The translations under genes were made by a program, and so were the position numbers. Below, in pieces: positions 10,490 to 21,899 of a stretch of DNA of 64,000 bases (positions within the stretch are counted from its first letter, which is position 1; each line of letters opens with the position of its first letter). Source of the DNA: Ariolimax columbianus (taxonomy: Eukaryota > Mollusca > Gastropoda > Stylommatophora > Arionidae); contig JAVGWX010000019.1 of assembly GCA_036924085.1 (NCBI GenBank), positions 14,456,696 to 14,520,695 of the forward strand, read 5' to 3'. A model generated the notes under the pieces. It did no database searches, was not told the DNA's origin, and worked only from the letters and a program-made list of their open reading frames with translations.

Positions 10490-13400
10490 TGGTCTGCTTC
10501 TAATGACTGATATCTTGATCTTAATGACACGTTCCTCAGCTTAGCTGAGGGTCCCAACTTCGTCTCCAGCTGACCCTGTCTTGGGCCATGGAAGTCCAAT
10601 GCGTGGTATGTGCTCCTCTATATGCATCTCGGATGTAGCAGCGTAAAGCAAGGGACTCTGAGCAACGCATTGGAAGTCTTCCCCGTGGTCTCTTCTTACC
10701 CCTGGGGTACCAGACTGCTGACGTTGTGCTCCATTGACCGTCATTTCGTCGCAATATGTGACCTCCCTACCTACGTTTTGTCTTTTTTGCATGGATCATC
10801 GCATCCTTCACCAGGAACAATCGCCTTATGTCAGAATTGTGGAGACCTTACATACGTTGGTTCCGGGGCGTGATTCCGACGTGTGTCCCCGTCTCGGCAC
10901 CGTAACACATCGCAGGGAGTACAGTGAAATTGAAGAGAGAGGTTTGTAGGTCTTGGTCATGACAGCCGCCTAGGACCATGTTAATAGACGAGACGGCTAC
11001 CGAACCAGCGAGACGACGTCTTGTCAGTTCAGGTTCCAGGTTATTCTCCTTATTGAAAAGACTTCCAACATAAATGTCCTCGTTGACATCCTCTAATCGT
11101 ACCTCGCCAAGGAAGACTGGATCACAAGTGGCAAAGCGATTGCGCAACACTTTGGTCTTCGATATATTCATCTGCAGACTTGCTTTCATGTCTTCTCCAT
11201 CGAGTAGCTGCATCATTTGGTTGGCTTCTGCTGTTCCAGACCCGCTTTCTTGCCCTCTCCATCGAGTAGCTGCATCATTTGGTTGGCTTCTGCTGTTCCA
11301 GACCCGCTTTCTTTTCCTCTCCATCGAGTAGCTGCATCATTTGGTTGGCTTCTGCTGTTCCAGACCCACTTTCTTTTCCTCTCCATCGAGTAGCTGCATC
11401 ATTTGGTTGGCTTCTGCTGTTCCAGACCCGCTTTCTTGTCCTCTCCATCGAGTAGCTGCATCATTTGGTTGGCTTCTGCTGTTCCAGACCCGCTTTCTTG
11501 TCCTCTCCATCGAGTAGCTGCATCATTTGGTTGGCTTCTGCTGTTCCAGACCCACTTTCTTTTCCTCTCCATCGAGTAGGTGCATCATTTGGTTGGCTTC
11601 TGCTGTTCCAGACCCACTTTCTTGTCCTCTCCATCGAGTAGCTGCATCATTTGGTTGGCTTCTGCTGTTCCAGACCCGCTTTCTTTTCCTCTCCATCGAG
11701 TAGCTGCATCATTTGGTTGGCTTCTGCTGTTCCAGACCCGCTTTCTTTTCCTCTCCATCGAGTAGCTGCATCATTTGGTTGGCTTCTGCTGTTCCAGACC
11801 CGCTTTCTTTTCCTCTCCATCGAGTAGCTGCATCATTTGGTTGGCTTCTGCTGTTCCAGACCCGCTTTCTTGTCTTCTCCATCGAGTAGCTGCATCATTT
11901 GGTTGGCTTCTGCTGTTTCAGACCCGCTTTCTTTTCCTCTCCATCGAGTAGCTGCATCATTTGGTTGGCTTCTGCTGTTCCAGACCCGCTTTCTTGTCTT
12001 CTCCATCGAGTAGCTGCATCATTTGGTTGGCTTCTGCGGTTCCAGACCCGCTTTCTTGTCCTCTCCATCGAGTAGCAGCATCATTTGGTTGGCTTCTGCT
12101 GTTCCAGACCCGCTTTCTTGTCTTCTCCATCGAGTAGCTGCATCATTTGGTTGGCTTCTGCTGTTCCAGACCCGCTTTCTTGTCTTCTCCATCGAGTAGC
12201 TGCATCATTTGGTTGGCTTCTGCTGTTCCAGACCCGCTTTCTTGTCCTCTCCATCGAGTAGCTGCATCATTTGGTTGGCTTCTGCTGTTCCAGACCCGCT
12301 TTCTTGTCCTCTCCATCGAGTAGCTGCATCATTTGGTTGGCTTCTGCTGTTCCAGACCCGCTTTCTTGTCCTCTCCATCGAGTAGCAGCATCATTTGGTT
12401 GGCTTCTGCTGTTCCAGACCCGCTTTCTTGTCCTCTCCATCGAGTAGCTGCATCATTTGGTTAGCTTCTGCTGTTCCAGACCCGCTTTCTTGTCTTCTCC
12501 ATCGAGTAGCTGCATCATTTGGTTGGCTTCTGCTGTTCCAGACCCGCTTTCTTGTCCTCTCCATCGAGTAGCTGCATCATTTGGTTGGCTTCTGCTGTTC
12601 CAGACCCGCTTTCTTGTCCTCTCCATCGAGTAGCTGCATCATTTGGTTGGCTTCTGCTGTTCCAGACTTGCTTTCATGTCCTCTCCATCGAGTAGCTGCA
12701 TCATTTGGTTGGCTTCTGCTGTTCCAGACTCGCTTTCTTCTCCTCTCCATCGAGTAGCTGCATCATTTGGTTGGCTTCTGCTGCGGGCTCTGTAATGAGC
12801 ACTATGTCATCGGTAAATCGAAGATGATTGAGGCGTCTGCCGCCAATAAGGATACCAAAGGTGTCCCCGTTGCATCGACTAATGACTGATTCCAAACATG
12901 CAAAGAAGAGGTTCGGTGAGATAGGATCGCCCTGGTGTACCATTTTTGAATTGGTACCACAATTGGACGTTGGAAGGGACGAAGTGTGGCAGTGCAGTTC
13001 GTATAACTGTTGGCCAAAACTCTAATGTAACGAGGATCTACACCTTGTTCCAACAGTGAACGCCAGACAAAGTGTAGTTCTACCGAGTCGAAAGCCTTTT
13101 TATAGTCGATGAAGGTGAAGATCAAAGACGTCTGGAACTCTCGGGCTGCCTCAATAAGGCGGCAACAGGTTTACATGTGGTCCATTGTGCTGTACGAACT
13201 CCGAAAGCTTGTCTGTTCCACTGGTTGCGATTCTTCGAGAGTGGTGCGGTCTCTGACAAAGATGCATTTTGTAAACAGCTTGTAAGGGACCGAAAGGAGA
13301 GTAATTGGGCGATAGTTTACTAGATCCTCTTTGTCTCGTTTCTTGGGCAAGAGTGTTGTCCTCGAGTTGTGCCAGGCAGCAGGTGTTCCTCCCGAATGAA

Positions 13401-14625
13401 GATAGCGTGTAAAATGTTGCGCTAGTTCTTGGTAAAGGGGTAGACCGCAGCCCGGATGACCTTCGCAGTGATGCCATCTTCACCTGGGGATTTTCAAGGT
13501 AGCATTGACTCGACAGCACGGCGAATTTCTAAGGGTAAGAAGTCTGGAAGAGGGGGTAAAGTGGAATGGGAGGGCAATTGAAGGGGTTTCTGATGATCTG
13601 AACAGTTTTGTATAGTATGCTTTCATTATTAACTCCTTGCCCAGCAGTGATGTTCTGCGAGATCCATTGGAAGCTTTCAGACAAGGAATGATTTGGCGGT
13701 GTTCAGGAAGGCTTCGAGTAGCTAAATTAATGCTGCGCCGATATTCAGCAGCTTTGAGTAGACATTCACGGGCAAAGTTTCCATGATATTCTTTGAGCTT
13801 TTGCTTAGGCTTTTGTGGTTGTTTTGAGAACGAGCCATCTTACGCCGCTCCTCTACCAAAGCTCGAGTGGCAGGTGAAATACGATATGTGGTGTGAGTCG
13901 ATGCTGAAAGACTGGCTACCTTTGAAATCGATATGATTGTTGCAATCAGATTTGCAAAGTCAGCATCAATGTCGGTGTCGATAGAAGCTCCTAGTTGCAT
14001 GCTAGGTGTGGTAGCAATCGAGAGGTCGATGAGCGTCTCTGGACCACGGTATGATCGCTGCTGATGAAACTATACATTCTAGAGCAAAGTGGAAACGAGC
14101 ACGGAAGAGGTGAGGTCGCTTCTAGTGTAGAAGGAACCAATCACTGAGACATCAGTTGCCGAACTACGATTGGACAAGACATGGTCAATTTCATGGCGAT
14201 GAAATCCACTGGGTCCTATATGTGTACCTCTTGTGGATGGACTTCTGGAAAAAGCTGTTACAGGGAAACAGTCAATTCGATTCACAAAAGGTGGTCAGTC
14301 TGTGACTTGCGTCGTTCCTTGATTCTCCAGAGTGTGGCCCCAAAATAGGTTTCACCATGTTGGCGAGGCCCTATTCTGGCATTAAAGTCGCCGGTAATGA
14401 TTTTGTAATAACTAATAACTGTGGCGTCGCCGGAGGACTTCATGAAGGTTGTCATATAAATCGGCATGCTCTTGTTTGTCTTTGTCTGCTGTTGGTGCAT
14501 ACACTTGAATCGTTGTCGAAGTTGTACGTAGCCAGATATGATTGGTACTATTACCTGAAGAGGGCTGGCCCCAAACGGAACCTTCCTCTTGTCGCAATGG
14601 GGCTCACATTTACGTGAATTTTACA
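10490..14625 (-). mobile_element. LINE with endonuclease and RT, expanded by an internal array
   Basis: The longest LINE in the window. On the - strand: endonuclease blocks (TIQVYAPTADKDKQEHADLY near 14500, GDFNARIGPRQHGETYFG near 14380, a decayed HEIDHVLSNR near 14190), an RT region with NYRPITLL-type and VEQTSFRSS blocks (13350-13200), FIDYKKAFDSVEL (about 13110), HQGDPISPNLFFACLESV (about 12930), the catalytic block LRFTDDIVLIT (about 12810, FADD changed to FTDD) and the C-terminal part (KTKVLRNRF to LPAMCYGAETG, 11180-10870). The RT frame is interrupted at 11173-12785 by 26 copies of a 62-bp piece of itself. Many stops and shifts; no activity possible. The 3' end is near 10490. Confidence 0.87.
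11173..12785. repeat. 62-bp tandem array, 26 copies, from a LINE RT gene
   Basis: The core ccatcgag recurs from 11197 to 12747 in exact 62-bp steps (25 intervals of 62 = 1550). Units differ by single bases, mainly in the cttttcc / cttgtcc / cttgtct segment. On the - strand the unit encodes EANQMMQLLDGEDKKA, the segment directly after the RT FxDD block, and the LINE resumes on both sides. Because 62 is not a multiple of 3, each extra unit shifts the frame, so expansion destroyed the ORF or came after its death. Confidence 0.97.
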
Positions 14626-14783
14626 TGAAACCTTCCACGCAAACAAGAAAGCGACCATTGACTAATACATATTCTTATAAAACGTATATTGGCTTCAGGC
14701 CTGGAACACAAGGTAGAATCATATGTACTAACAATGATGACAAGTCCGACAGTAGTATGGATACGGAGACAGACAGACACACA
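14626..14783. other. Short spacer
   Basis: Nothing recognised between the 5' end of the long LINE and the SINE. Confidence 0.5.
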
Positions 14784-15012
14784 GGGGACGGCGTGGGCTG
14801 GTGGTTAAGTGATACGGCTCATAAGCTGAAGGTGCTGGGTTCGATGCCTACCACAGCACCGGCCGTTACCCTGGGGAAACAAACCCTTAGACAATGCAGG
14901 AGGAAGAAGACCCTTACATAAAATAAATGCTGAAGTCGGATGCACTGGGCCGACAGGCGCAAAATAAAAACCACAGTGCAACGTACAACGCCTTGGGGAA
15001 TAGAAAAATAAG
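14784..15012 (+). mobile_element. tRNA-derived SINE
   Basis: The head has a tRNA-like Pol III promoter: a possible A box in ggctggtggttaagtg and a clear B box ggttcgatgcc (about 14838). The body continues with gccgttaccctggggaaac and gtcggatgcactgggcc, and ends in gaatagaaaaataag. The same element occurs inverted at 27275-27507, with B box ggttcaatccc. Part of its body is also found inside the 28S-derived element at 57117-58581. Confidence 0.82.
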
Positions 15013-15400
15013 GCGAGCGCAAAAAAAATCCAGAAAAATCAGACAGAGATTGGGTGCAACACTGTGCATGGATTACATAGAAAATCAGAGAAACAAAATA
15101 GTTCGAACTCAGGATAAGAATGAAACCAAAGTTACCAGATGCTCATAACTACAAAACCAGACACAAGGGTTGCAGAGCAGGAGTGAGACCACGAAAAACC
15201 TGGATGGATGGTGTCAGTGAGACGCTGAAGAAACAAGGGTTGCAGAGCAGGAGTGAGACCACGAAAAACATGGATGGATGGTTTCAGTGAGACGCTGAAG
15301 AAACACGGAATGACAACAACATCGACGACAAAGCTGGCACGCGACAGATAACTACACCTCCCCACGACGTCTACAAATACAAGTGGATAAAAGATAGTGA
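15013..15400 (+). mobile_element. LINE C-terminal fragment with a 70-bp duplication
   Basis: The + strand encodes a LINE C-terminal block (RPRKTWMDGFSETLKKHG) of the RPRxxWxDxxxxxLKK type. A 70-bp segment starting caagggttgcag is present twice in tandem (15164 and 15234). The frame is broken. The family could not be matched to another copy in the window. Confidence 0.6.
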
Positions 15401-15487
15401 TGCTCTGTTTATATTTAAAGCTTGAAGATATTACAAGAGATGTTTATGGGACATTTTCCAATTTGCCGGGAAAATTCCGCTAAATCT

Positions 15488-15675
15488 GGGTTACACTCTA
15501 AGTGGCTACCCCTTCAAATAAACACATGTCCTTAGGTTACCCTCTAAGTGGCTACCCCTTCAAATAAACACATGTCCTTCGGTTACCCTCTAAGTGGCTA
15601 CCCCTTCAAATAAACACATGTCCTTCGGTTACCCTCTAAGTGGCTACCCCTTCAAATAAACACATGTCCTTCGAA
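15488..15675. repeat. 46-bp tandem repeat, 4 copies
   Basis: The core ctaagtggctacc recurs at 15498, 15544, 15590 and 15636, an exact 46-bp period with almost identical units. Confidence 0.96.
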
Positions 15676-16350
15676 ACTAGCATTATGATTGATTAAGTGC
15701 ATGTTTCCTTATAAGGTGGTCAGGACAGGGGATTGAATAGTACCCGGTCTGTGATTCAATAATTAGGTCAAAATAACATCGAGATATGTATAAGACTTCA
15801 TATCGTCATTACACTTAACGTACGGCTCCCCATACGGATCATCAATTTCAGTTTTCATCCTGGTGTTTAATTTTCCTAGAACAGCGAAAGATCGATTGAT
15901 TGATTGAGTGATTGATTTATTGTTTTTTCCACTCCAAGTAAATCAAATTCTTATCATTAAAGCTGGGATAGTAACAAAAACTCGTTTTCCGAATATGTGA
16001 CAGTTTAAAAAAATATGATCTAATCATGATAAGGGTGCTATTCTAGTAGACAACTTTCTTTAATTGCATTTGACGACATGCTTAGTTGGTCCAATCAAAT
16101 GAAGGACAAAGATTTTAGTTCCATGTACGACACATTTATTCAACCAATTCACGTCCAATTATTTTATCTTGAACTATTCGTTTCAGATCTATCCATCTCT
16201 TCCTTTTTTCCTGTGTTTGTCTCTAACTTTAACTCTAATCTCCCGTTGCATTTTGGTCTGTTTCTGCTTCTCGTCCTTAGAGGATACAGAACAGTTTCTT
16301 GGAAGGTTATAGAGGTGTTATTCGTTTTAACCTTGGTACGACTATCGTAG
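15676..16350. other. Unassigned stretch
   Basis: A+T-rich DNA with a short TGAT run near 15895. A + frame of 90 codons (16078-16350) is rich in Phe, Leu and Ser, without recognised motifs or clear splice sites. I see no supported gene. Confidence 0.45.
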
Positions 16351-16354
16351 ATCG

Positions 16355-16445
16355 TCTGATTAGTGTAGTAATAGAGCACTCGCCTTTCAAGGGAAGGGTA
16401 GAGGTTCATATCCCGCAACCGGCTCCCGTCAGCTGTATAGGCGGT
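16355..16445 (+). mobile_element. tRNA-like SINE head (possible)
   Basis: The sequence gtgtagtaatagagcactcg followed by cctttcaaggg and aggttcatatcccgc resembles a decayed tRNA with A-box-like and B-box-like (ggttcatatcc) elements. No mature tRNA fold with a good acceptor stem was seen, so a SINE head is likelier than a functional tRNA. Confidence 0.4.
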
Positions 16446-16599
16446 ACTTTTTCAAATGTGTATTCGTCCTGCGGTTAAGGAGAGAAAGGCATCGAGAAAG
16501 GGAACTGTCCACTATACCTCACACAAGTTGTGACTTAACACAATGAAGTCTGATAACACTTCATCTTCGACGGCAGTTTCTACTATGGGACTTGTAAGA
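16446..16599. other. Short spacer
   Basis: Nothing recognised. Confidence 0.4.
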
Positions 16600-17530
16600 T
16601 GATTATCATCAGGTGCCTTGCCGGTTGACGTTGGCGATCATGGACCTCCATCCACTACTATCACGTGTGTCGTTTACCAACTCTGTTGTTGATTGCTATG
16701 GTAACGAAGAGCATGTGTGGTGCAGAATGTTGGACCGACCATCGACTTGTCATTGCCAAGCTAAACTTCAAGATCCAGCCCAAAATGCGCCCCCAGGGAA
16801 AGAAACCACCGAGGAGGCTAAATGTCTCTCAGCTGAAATACGAACCCACGAGAGGAGGCTTCCAGGAAGAGCTTGAGGGTAGACTGTCTGAGCTGGACTG
16901 TATACTCTAGACATGCAAGGAGGTTAAACCACTTCCACACAGGTTGCCTGAGGCGAATATTCCACATCCGATGGCAAGATCGTGTCACTGACATCGAGGT
17001 TCTCTCGAGGGCTAACATGCCCAGCATCCATGCACTGCTAGAAAAAGCACGACTAGGATGGGCCGGACACCTCGTCCGTATGTCAGACGAGCGGCTCCCA
17101 AAGGAGCTTCTCTACGGCGAGCTGAGAGAGGGATGGCGCGAGAGAGGGCGCCCAAAGAAACGTTTTAAAGACGGTCTGAAGGACTCACTAAAAAGTTGCC
17201 AGATAGACATCGACACCTGGGAATGTCTTGCGAAAAACAGATCTGACTGGAGAAGCGCAGTCAAATCGGGTGTAGCTGCTGGTGAAGATGACCGTGTTGT
17301 GAAAGCCCAGAACAGACGCGAGACGCGGAAATCCCGAGCAGCGGGAACACCATCCTCTTCTACAAACCTCGTGTGCCCGATATGTAGCAGATGTTTTCGT
17401 GCTCGCATTGGTCTGTTCAACCACATGTGCACCACACCCAACAGGGAAATCTGTGACAAGGATGATGTCGGCGGTCCTCATCGACAACGATGGACAGCTA
17501 TTAGTGTTGATTGTCGCCCCTGCCATTCTC
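16600..17530 (+). mobile_element. LINE fused from endonuclease end to RT tail (RT lost)
   Basis: The + strand first encodes the end of an endonuclease domain (MCGAECWTDHRLVIAKLNF, with the DHRLV motif, about 16720) and its linker. At about 16890 it jumps to the LINE C-terminal domain (RLNHFHTGCLRRIFHIRWQ, GWAGHLVRMSDERLPKELLY, GRPKKRFKDGLKDSLKSC). The RT palm between them is absent. The tail has a Cys2His-type finger (VCPICSRCFRARIGLFNHMC). The long open frame 16873-17757 (294 codons) is therefore LINE sequence, not a host zinc-finger gene. Relatives: 46040-46620 and 52549-53220. Confidence 0.83.
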
Positions 17531-17872
17531 TCAGGCTGTCCAACATCTTTTTTCTCTGCCTTCCTCTGCCTCTCTTCTCTTCTATCTTTCCCTTTGTCAC
17601 AGCGTGCTCCAAGCCGCCTCTTCTCATAATATGCCCGAAAAAGAATGACTGCCTTGTTCTGCTCTTTGAAATTTGTTGTATTTGTATTTGTGGCTCTTCT
17701 TTAAATGTATCATTCGTCTTCTTTGCAATCCCTGGTATGTGCAGCATTCTTCTGTAAAACCACATCTCAACTGCTTCCGTTTTAAGATCAATATGTTGAT
17801 AAGAGTGATTAGAGATCATAAGACACCCTGATCCACCGCGACCTCGCTTCCTTGTAAACCTTTTAGACACTC
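17531..17872 (-). mobile_element. LINE RT C-terminal fragment
   Basis: The - frame 17870-17478 encodes AVEMWFYRRMLHIPGIAK, then FFFGHIMRRGGLEHAVTKGK and KRGRGRQRKKMLDSLREWQG, the typical end of an endonuclease-RT LINE protein. It lies head-on against the + LINE to its left. Only this piece of the family is present. Confidence 0.82.
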
Positions 17873-17924
17873 CATCTAGCAGCTAAGGAAACTGCTGAAC
17901 ACAAAATGGCAATACAGGATTACA

Positions 17925-18360
17925 TATGCAGAAGTTTTTTTGTCCACATGTCAGACAAGCAGCTCCCAAAGAAAATATGATATGGTAAGCTTGAGTCAGG
18001 CAAGCGAGCTCGTGGTGGCAAAATAAAACGATACAAAGAAACTCTGGAAGCTTCACTGAAAAACTGCGGCCTTGACTCTGATGGTTGAGGGAACATTGCT
18101 GCTGATCGCTCTGCCTGGCGAAGGAAAATCTCTTCTGTCGCGATTTATATGGAGCAGACAAGAATCAGTGAAGCTGTACGGAAACAAGCGACACGAAAGT
18201 AAAGAGAAATGTGACTTCCGCCTGACGGTCAGACAGTGTTTCTCTGCTCTCGGAGCCACAAACGCTTTCGGGCTCAAGTTTGATCAGCGATCTACGAATC
18301 CACTTCAGAATTGACAGATGACAATGCGGTTCTCTTCTGAAACGATATACAAACAACAAC
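17925..18360 (+). mobile_element. LINE C-terminal fragment with (CAA)n end
   Basis: The + strand reads HMSDKQLPKKI, GKRARGGKIKRYKETLEASL and then an RSAWRRKIS block, the same C-terminal domain type as at 16900 but a diverged family, with stops. It ends near a short caacaacaac run at about 18352-18360. Confidence 0.72.
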
Positions 18361-18384
18361 GCAGTGGGTTATTTGGCGCTAACG

Positions 18385-19720
18385 TTTATTGAGAGAAAAC
18401 AATATTAGAAAGATAGATACAGAAAGGAACCTAGGGGTTATAATAGATCATACAGGTAAGGTGAGGGAGCAAGTTCAGGTAGCAGTAAAAATGGCAAATG
18501 CAACGTTAGGTATGATAAAAAGAAATATTAAACATAGGAGCAAGGAAGTGATAGTCAAACTGTATAAAGCATTAGTTAGACCTAGATTGGAGTACTGTGT
18601 ACATGTGTGGAGGCCAAATCATAGAGGGGATATAAACATGCTGGAAAGGATACAAAAAAAGAGCGACAAAGCTGAAAGTGGGATTTCAGAACTACAGTTA
18701 TGAGGAAAGACTAAGAAAAACCGGCCATCAGTATCTAGAAGAGAGAAGAATTCGAGGTGACAATACAGGTGTATAAGAAGATCAGAGTAATGGATAAATT
18801 AGACTATAACAAGTTTTTTTCAAAATACAGCCACCCACAAGAGCAAGAAGGCATAGCTACAAATTAACTAAAGAGAGGTCCAGATTCAATATTAGGAAAT
18901 ATTTTTTTAGTCAGAGAGTGGTGAATGCTTGGAATGCATTGCCACGGGAAGAGGCAATGGAGGCAGGGACAATTAATGGATTTAAGAATAAATTGGATGC
19001 GCATAGCTTTTAGAGCAAAGTAATTTAAATGAAACTAGTTATTGACAAACTCTGCAGGGACTTCTTCTTTCTTCTTCTTAGCGTTCAGAATCTTTTGGTC
19101 ATGCTATATCTGCAGGCCAGTCGCCATGATGAAGTCTATAGTCTTCACCAGGTCGGAGCGGCTGCCCCACAGCTTTTGTCTCAGCTCCGCACCCTCTGGC
19201 CAGGTCTGGCATCTCATGTCCATATAGATTAGGCATTCCTGTAGAATATGCTCAGGGTTCTGGCCTCCTGTTCCACATGGGCACTCATCGGTGTGTGAGA
19301 TCTTCAGTCGGTACAGATGTTCTAGTAGTCTGCAGTGTCTAGTTCTCAGGCGAAATAAGGTAGTTTGTTGATTTCTTTTGAGTTGGTGAATTGGGTCTGG
19401 TGTACTGCTTATGTTTCTGTCTTCTATCCATTGGTGTGTATACTGATTTCTGATGATGTTCTTGATTTCTCTGTATTGTACTCGATGACTAAATTGTGCC
19501 ATTTTGCTGCCATCTTTTGCCAGAGTGTCAGCTCTCTCGTTTCCCGTCATTTCGCATTTGGAGGGTAGCCACTGGAGGGCTATTGTTGAGTATCCCTGGA
19601 GTTTTCCCAGTTCTGATCTGATCTCTGATAACAGTGGTTTGTTGTTTGTTTTTGGTATTGTCTCTAGTAGTAGCAGGGTCTTATAAACCAGTATAAAGAC
19701 GTTAGGTTAAGTTTCGCTTG
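18385..19720 (+). mobile_element. CR1/L2-like LINE 3' end, split by another LINE
   Basis: The frame 18389-18703 encodes NIRKIDTERNLGVIIDHTGK, then KLYKALVRPRLEYCVHVW and RGDINMLERIQKK. The copy continues to 19063, is interrupted at 19064-19672 and resumes at 19673 with the family's terminal sequence (aaaccagtataaagacgtt) and a gttaagt tail. The gap is flanked by gcaggg[a/t]ctt at 19054-19063 and 19673-19682, a target-site duplication with one mismatch. Confidence 0.86.
19064..19672 (-). mobile_element. RNase H LINE, 5'-truncated, nested insertion
   Basis: The - frame 19550-19104 starts inside an RNase H domain (TGNERADTLAKDGSKM, with the last catalytic Asp) and continues with the LRTRHCRLLEHLYRLKI segment and the Cys/His block DECPCGTGGQNPEHILQEC. 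The 3' end at 19064 carries a (GAA)-type tail, seen on the + strand as cttctttcttcttctt. It lies inside the CR1/L2-like copy and is flanked by a 10-bp near-perfect duplication of its target, so it is younger than its host. Confidence 0.87.
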
Positions 19721-19879
19721 TATGACAATGTGTGATCCATTGTATTTCCCAGGTACGTATGTGTATCGTTATGTTCAAGTTCTTGCCCCTGCCAACTAAT
19801 CTGTCAAACTCAGAGGGTTATTCTAACATGCTACTGTGGCTTGTGAAGCTAGGTTGTCTGTTCATTCATTGCTATAAAC
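19721..19879. other. Short spacer
   Basis: Nothing recognised. Confidence 0.4.
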
Positions 19880-20478
19880 TATACAGTTACGAGGGATCGC
19901 ATCCAGAGGTAATTGCAAGAATAGCACAAACAACAGCGACGCTTACTCGGCTGAAACCTATATGGTAAGACAAGCGGCTTGCCATCGGCATAAAAGTGAG
20001 ACTAATGCGCTCTCTGGTGATCTCAATTTTTCTGTATGCCTACGAGACGTCGACCATTACAGCAGATATCCAGGGCAGAATACATGCAATGGAAATGAGG
20101 TGCTATAGAAAACTCCTAAATGTTACATATAAAGATCGTGTCACGAACGTAGAAATACGACAGAGAGTTGAAAACGCTTTTGGTGATTTTGAAGATCTGT
20201 TCACAACAATCAAAAGACGAAAGATGGCCTGGTGCGGGCACGTCGCGAGGTCCAACGGAATTACCAACTCGATACTCTTTGGTTCCGTACCGGGACAGAG
20301 AGGGCGAGAACGTCCAAGGAAGAGGTGGGTGGACAACATCACTGAGTGGTCAAGCCTTCGTCCTGGTGAGATACGTCAGGCAGCGGCTGACAGAGAAAGA
20401 TGGCGTGGGATTTTGGGAGTGTCTTCAAGTGTGCTCCAACGACCTGATGGGTTACAGGATGAACTGAACTGATACAGC
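19880..20478 (+). mobile_element. Endonuclease-RT LINE C-terminal fragment
   Basis: The frame 19996-20472 encodes RLMRSLVISIFLYAYETSTI, RRKMAWCGHVARSNGIT and RGRERPRKRWVDNITEWSS, ending with RQAAADRERWRGILG. It is the same domain as in the + LINE at 6771-8125 but clearly diverged. The tail is a short aactgaactga. It is 5'-truncated at about 19880. Confidence 0.85.
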
Positions 20479-21384
20479 AGCAATGATTACAAGCAATGCT
20501 ATCACGGCATGGATCAAGGCACACACTGACTCTAACCAGTTTCATGTTATGTCCACAATGGTAGCCGTATAGACTTATTCACCTGTCTGATCGTGTGATC
20601 ACACTCTCAACTCTATCAAATGATGACTGTACCGAAACCTCGCTTAGTGTCATTGATGGAAATGTGGGGAGTACAGGAGTTGGCCACCACACCTGATAAA
20701 AAGCTGAGGTCTTGTACAGGGCTAGTACAAGTCTCTGACACTGCATCATTGACAGCAGTGAGTGCTATTGGATTACCTTTGCCTCATCTCTCCACAATCA
20801 TTTACCTTGCATCATTTTTAACACCTTCATTTATTAGCAATCATATAACAATGTACATCTCTCTTTCTGTTCTTCCTCTCTCTCTCTCTCGTCTCTCTCT
20901 CCCCCTTCTTTGGTTTCTTGTTTCTCTGTACTATAAATAAACAAATTTGACTACCAACTAATGTGTGACAAAAATGAACTGTTGTGATCATATAAGAAAT
21001 TCCAATGTTCGCTGCCCACTGCTAGGCGCAACACAAAATACACAAGGAAGTAATGCTCACGAACAAAAAACTAGCCTTGAAAATCTGTCAACCGTAACGG
21101 CTATCCCAACAACAAACTTTTGGTTGTGTCAAGTAAAGAATGTAAAAATACATTGCCAACTCGCTGTTCATACTCATGGATGTATCAAATAATACAAACA
21201 CTGCAGTCGGGGATGAAGTGGTAGAAACTTTACTATAAGAGAGAGATCTCAGCTTTTGTGAAATGAGGGTAGCCCTTGCTCACTGTCTTGACCTAATTAC
21301 ATATTAAAGATAGGTAAATTTAGTTACATATCAGTAATTACTGTCAAATATGAGGTACTAGAGACTTCATTGTTCGGATGTACA
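20479..21384. other. Unassigned stretch with a (CT)n run
   Basis: The only clear structure is a polypyrimidine run (ctctctctctctcg type) at about 20855-20908 and an ataaataaac near 20935. A + frame of 106 codons (20620-20940) crosses it; its end is simple repeat and it has no recognised domain. No gene is supported. Confidence 0.5.
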
Positions 21385-21500
21385 CACGAATCCATACACT
21401 GACCAATACGTCCTGATACCGCCTTAAAGACTACTGTCTGTGGTGGGAAAGGGCGAGCCTTTGTCAATAGAATCCAGAAAGGCGAACCTTAATTCGAACC
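21385..21500 (+). repeat. Dispersed repeat copy
   Basis: The segments ccatacactgaccaatacg and caatagaatccagaaaggcg match, inverted, the sequence at 45901-45995, and in part 6725-6757. Its class is unknown. Confidence 0.6.
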
Positions 21501-21899
21501 AAAAACGTCTGCTTTTGTTAGAACCACTTCTTGTCCCTATGTCAAATTTTTTCTAACAGTAAATCAGGTTCTCAGTTACAGCTGGGTTGGCTGGAACATA
21601 TTGCAACCGGAGAGTAAACCGTGTACCTCAGCGAGAGAAGCACCCACTCTAACAACGTTACATCCAACGTTCTATACTGTGGTCTTATAATGCTTTCCTT
21701 ACAATGTTTCCATTGAATTCCCACTTGTTCTTCTGCATATCTCATGAAATAATTGTTCCTTTGTGACAGAATGTTCAAAGATCTGCAAGTCAATAATGTT
21801 AGGACTGACCTTATTCTGACACTAAAAAGGGTATTTGATTAATATTTAAACATAGCATATATTACAACATAACATATTTTACAACATACCGAGTGATCT
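21501..21899. other. Unassigned stretch
   Basis: No repeat, domain or splice structure recognised. Confidence 0.4.

Noticed and set aside
16355..16445. A functional tRNA gene
   Set aside because: B-box-like and A-box-like words are present, but I could not fold a good cloverleaf with an acceptor stem; a SINE head is likelier.
16873..17757. 294-codon frame as a host zinc-finger gene
   Set aside because: Its domain is the C-terminal part of endonuclease-RT LINEs, with relatives at 46040 and 52549; the end of the frame runs over an oppositely oriented LINE.
20620..20940. 106-codon frame with a hydrophobic end
   Set aside because: The hydrophobic part is a (CT)n repeat; no other support.
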